From NCBI GenBank assembly GCA_964588995.1, contig CAZPQM010000001.1:206632-270631 (forward strand): a DNA stretch of 64,000 nucleotides. Reading direction: 5' to 3'. Below, in pieces: positions 61,307-64,000 of this stretch (position 1 is its first letter; every line of letters begins with the position of its first letter). The position numbers and the translations under genes were made by a program. The notes under the pieces were generated by a model. That model saw nothing but the letters and a program-made list of their open reading frames with translations, made no database searches and was not told the origin of the DNA. The stretch is from CAZPQM01 sp964588995. Its GTDB lineage: Bacteria > Pseudomonadota > Alphaproteobacteria > Rickettsiales > UBA8987.

Positions 61307-61777
61307 ATGTCCAGACGTCACAGAGCAGAAAAACGCGAAATCATTCCTGATGCTATATATGGTAATGAAACGCTTGCCAAATTTATGAATTACCTGATGG
61401 TTTCGGGTAAAAAATCGGCTGCGGAGAAGATTGTATACGGCGCGCTGGATGATATTCAGGCAAAGCTGAAGCAGGATCCGCTGGAAGTTTTTCAGCAAGC
61501 TTTGGATAACGTCAAGCCCGCGGTTGAAGTCCGTTCCCGCCGTGTGGGCGGTGCGACCTATCAGGTCCCCGTGGAAGTGCGTTCCAACCGTGCGTTGGCC
61601 TTGTCGCTGCGCTGGATCATCTCCGCCGCTCGTAAGCGCAATGAGAATACGATGTCTCAGCGGCTCTCTGGCGAGTTGATCGACGCATTCAACAACCGCG
61701 GTAACTCGGTGAAAAAACGTGAAGATACGCACAAAATGGCGGAAGCGAATAAGGCGTTCTCGCATTTCCGCTGGTAA
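61307..61777 (+). CDS. rpsG: 30S ribosomal protein S7
   Basis: A 156-residue 16S rRNA assembly protein: MSRRHRAEKREIIPDAIYGN, LMVSGKKSAAEKIVYGALDD, ALDNVKPAVEVRSRRVGGAT, YQVPVEVRSNRALALSLRWI and KKREDTHKMAEANKAFSHFR. It lies 33 nt after rpsL and 39 nt before fusA. Confidence 0.99.
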   Translation: MSRRHRAEKREIIPDAIYGNETLAKFMNYLMVSGKKSAAEKIVYGALDDIQAKLKQDPLEVFQQALDNVKPAVEVRSRRVGGATYQVPVEVRSNRALALSLRWIISAARKRNENTMSQRLSGELIDAFNNRGNSVKKREDTHKMAEANKAFSHFRW

Positions 61778-61816
61778 TTTTTTGGGGTAAATTTAATTTA
61801 GAAAGATATAGCAATT

Positions 61817-63907
61817 ATGGCACGTCAAACACCAATTAACTTGTATCGTAATATCGGCATCATGGCGCATATTGACGCCGGAAAAACGACGACGACCGAG
61901 CGTATTCTTTACTATACAGGCAAATCGCACAAGATCGGCGAAGTGCACGAAGGCGGCGCAACGATGGACTGGATGGAGCAGGAGCAGGAGCGAGGCATTA
62001 CTATCACCTCTGCAGCTACCACCTGTTTCTGGCCGGGTCGTGATGGGAAGCAGTATCGCATTAACATCATTGACACGCCAGGGCACGTAGACTTCACTAT
62101 TGAAGTCGAACGCTCGTTGCGTGTACTTGATGGCGCCATTACCGTATTTGACGGGGTGGCCGGTGTGGAGCCACAATCGGAAACGGTCTGGCGTCAGGCT
62201 GATAAGTACGGTGTTCCCCGTATGTGCTTTGTGAATAAGATGGATCGCACCGGTGCGGACTTTTACCGCTGCGTCGATATGGTAGAGGACCGCCTCGGCG
62301 CTAACCCGCTGGTTCTACAGCTGCCCATTGGCTCTGAAGACCAGTTTGAGGGCATTATCGACCTGATCCGCATGAAAGAAGTGATCTGGACCGGTGAGCA
62401 ACTCGGCGCGAATTACGAAGATCGTGATATTCGCGCAGAACTCGCGGATAAAGCCGCTGAGTACCGTGAAAAACTGATCGAAACGGCGGTCGAGGTGGAT
62501 GATGATGCGATGGAATCCTACCTGAATGGTGAGGAACCCTCCGAGGAAACACTGCGTTCGTGCATACGTAAAGGCACCATTGAAGGCAATTTCGTCCCCA
62601 TACTTACCGGAACTGCCTTTAAAAACAAAGGGGTGCAACCATTACTTGATGCAGTAATTGACTTTCTACCCGCACCAACCGATGTTGCGGCCATTCGCGG
62701 CGTCAAAAAAGGGGCGGAAGAAGAAATCAAGCGGAAATCAGATGATAACGAGCCCTTAGGCGCACTCGCCTTTAAGGTCATGACTGACCCGTTTGTTGGT
62801 TCACTGACCTTCGTGCGTGTCTATTCCGGTGTACTGAAATCCGGTGAAACGGTTGAAAACTCAACGAAAGACAAAAAAGAACGTATTGGCCGTATGCTTG
62901 CCATGCACGCAAACAATCGTGAAGATATTAAGGAGGCCTATGCAGGGGATATCGTTGCTGTCGCTGGCCTGAAGGCTACCACGACCGGTGATACATTGTG
63001 TGACCCGAATAATGCGGTGATTCTGGAGCGTATGGAGTTCCCTGAGCCGGTGATTGAAATCGCCGTCGAGCCGAAAACCAAGGGCGACCAGGAAAAAATG
63101 TCGATTGCGATTGGCCGCTTGGTGGCGGAAGATCCTTCCCTGCAAGTGTCATCCGATGAGGAGACAGGACAAACTGTATTGAAAGGGATGGGTGAGCTGC
63201 ATCTCGATATTATTGTCGACCGTATGAAGCGTGAGTTCAATGTAGAAGCGAATATCGGTGCGCCACAGGTTGCCTACCGCGAAACCTTTACCGCGCCGAT
63301 TGATTACAGCTACACGCACAAGAAGCAATCCGGTGGTGCCGGACAATTCGCGAAAGTCGATATTAAGTTTGAGCCCGCCGAGCCGGGTGAAGGCTTCACC
63401 TTCGAAAACACCGTGGTCGGTGGTAATGTGCCGAAGGAATATATTCCCGCGGTACAAAAAGGCATAGAGGAAGCAGCGCTCAACGGCGTGATTGCGGGCT
63501 ATCCAACGATCGATTTCAAAGCAACTCTGTATGACGGCGCTTATCATGACGTAGATTCCAGTTCGATGGCGTTTGAGCTTGCGGCCCGTACCGCCTTCCG
63601 TGAAGCCATTCCAAAAGCCAGCCCGGCATTGCTTGAACCGATGATGGATGTAGAGGTGGTAACACCGGAAGAATATATGGGTGATATTATTGGCGACCTG
63701 AATTCCCGCCGTGGTCAGGTCAACGAGATGGAACAGCGTGCCAACGCCCGCGTGATCAGTGCGCATGTTCCGCTTGCCAATATGTTTGGTTATGTCAGCA
63801 CGCTGCGCTCCATGAGTCAGGGGCGTGCGCAATTTACCATGCAATTTGCACATTATGCACAAGTGCCGAATAATGTCGCGGAAGAGATTCGCGCGAAGGT
63901 AGCTTAG
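61817..63907 (+). CDS. fusA: Elongation factor G
   Basis: The translocase GTPase, 696 residues. Five domains are present: NIGIMAHIDAGKTTTTERIL (P-loop), DTPGHVDFTIEVERSLRVLD (G3), CFVNKMDRTGADFY (G4), domain II from about residue 310, and the C-terminal domains with GMGELHLDIIVDRMKREF and GDLNSRRGQVNEMEQRANAR. The standard str operon position upstream of tuf supports it. Confidence 0.99.
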   Translation: MARQTPINLYRNIGIMAHIDAGKTTTTERILYYTGKSHKIGEVHEGGATMDWMEQEQERGITITSAATTCFWPGRDGKQYRINIIDTPGHVDFTIEVERSLRVLDGAITVFDGVAGVEPQSETVWRQADKYGVPRMCFVNKMDRTGADFYRCVDMVEDRLGANPLVLQLPIGSEDQFEGIIDLIRMKEVIWTGEQLGANYEDRDIRAELADKAAEYREKLIETAVEVDDDAMESYLNGEEPSEETLRSCIRKGTIEGNFVPILTGTAFKNKGVQPLLDAVIDFLPAPTDVAAIRGVKKGAEEEIKRKSDDNEPLGALAFKVMTDPFVGSLTFVRVYSGVLKSGETVENSTKDKKERIGRMLAMHANNREDIKEAYAGDIVAVAGLKATTTGDTLCDPNNAVILERMEFPEPVIEIAVEPKTKGDQEKMSIAIGRLVAEDPSLQVSSDEETGQTVLKGMGELHLDIIVDRMKREFNVEANIGAPQVAYRETFTAPIDYSYTHKKQSGGAGQFAKVDIKFEPAEPGEGFTFENTVVGGNVPKEYIPAVQKGIEEAALNGVIAGYPTIDFKATLYDGAYHDVDSSSMAFELAARTAFREAIPKASPALLEPMMDVEVVTPEEYMGDIIGDLNSRRGQVNEMEQRANARVISAHVPLANMFGYVSTLRSMSQGRAQFTMQFAHYAQVPNNVAEEIRAKVA

Positions 63908-63945
63908 AGTTTAACATTTATAATTAACAATAAGGGGTTGATATT

Positions 63946-64000
63946 ATGTCCAAAGAGAAGTTTGAGCGGAATAAGCCGCATTGCAATATTGGAACGATTG
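63946..64000 (+). CDS. tuf: Elongation factor Tu, N-terminal fragment
   Basis: Eighteen codons before the window ends: MSKEKFERNKPHCNIGTI, matching the EF-Tu N-terminus that precedes the GHVDHGKT P-loop. It lies 38 nt after fusA in the conserved str operon order. The rest is outside the window. Confidence 0.95.
   Translation, partial: MSKEKFERNKPHCNIGTI

Overview
The window is a stretch of alphaproteobacterial chromosome with moderate G+C content. Lineage markers are the fused ispDF gene, paired ATP synthase b and b' subunits after atpI-atpB-atpE, GapR (DUF2312), a DciA-type DUF721 protein, AddB beside uvrA, a COX15-type heme A synthase and an alpha-type L36. Genes for sulfate assimilation, citramalate synthase, NAD synthase, glutamate dehydrogenase and polyhydroxyalkanoate mobilisation point to a free-living heterotroph. 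I cannot place it below class.

Layout. 1-14.8 kb: addB (cut by the window edge) and uvrA, divergent ssb, small redox and tRNA-modification genes, a response regulator with an altered phosphorylation site, a cold-shock protein, rlmB, glpD, gdhA, gapR, a DASS-type transporter, and four tRNAs (His, Tyr, Thr, Pro), all with encoded CCA. 14.8-16.3 kb: an AT-rich, gene-poor island with an IS5-type transposase remnant, an attenuator-like leader, a 59-residue CxxC protein and a large structured RNA element. 16.3-19.3 kb: a DUF2177 membrane protein and an RTX/FG-GAP secreted protein. 19.3-33.3 kb: smr, tgt, queA, cyclophilin, a heme-copper-oxidase-like protein opposite ctaA, ankyrin protein, dusB, then ispDF-pgpA-cinA-phaZ-membrane protein, a quinone oxidoreductase and rpmJ. 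33.3-49.2 kb: a probable c-di-GMP-linked glycosyltransferase with an outer-membrane partner, then a long minus-strand run containing the ATP synthase Fo genes, two DsbA-like proteins, dciA, rnhB, a Sel1 protein and hemB, followed by rpsD, trmJ, cimA, gltX and nadE. 49.3-56.7 kb: the sulfate assimilation operon cysI-sirohaem synthase-cysH-(GIY-YIG)-cysD-(membrane protein)-cysNC. 56.8-64 kb: phosphomannomutase, a J-domain protein, an alanine symporter and the start of the str operon rpsL-rpsG-fusA-tuf.

The most unusual features are several families of short palindromic and heptamer-like repeats concentrated in 49-58.5 kb. Copies lie between genes and also in frame inside cysNC, cysI, the sirohaem synthase, cysD and the phosphomannomutase gene, so they are translated as peptide insertions, much like the palindromic elements known in Rickettsia. 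The second is the unexplained RNA and small-protein locus at 15.5-15.96 kb. Single-gene oddities include the Asp-to-Glu receiver domain, a Tgt that has lost two zinc cysteines, and a glycosyltransferase fused to an MshEN-like domain.
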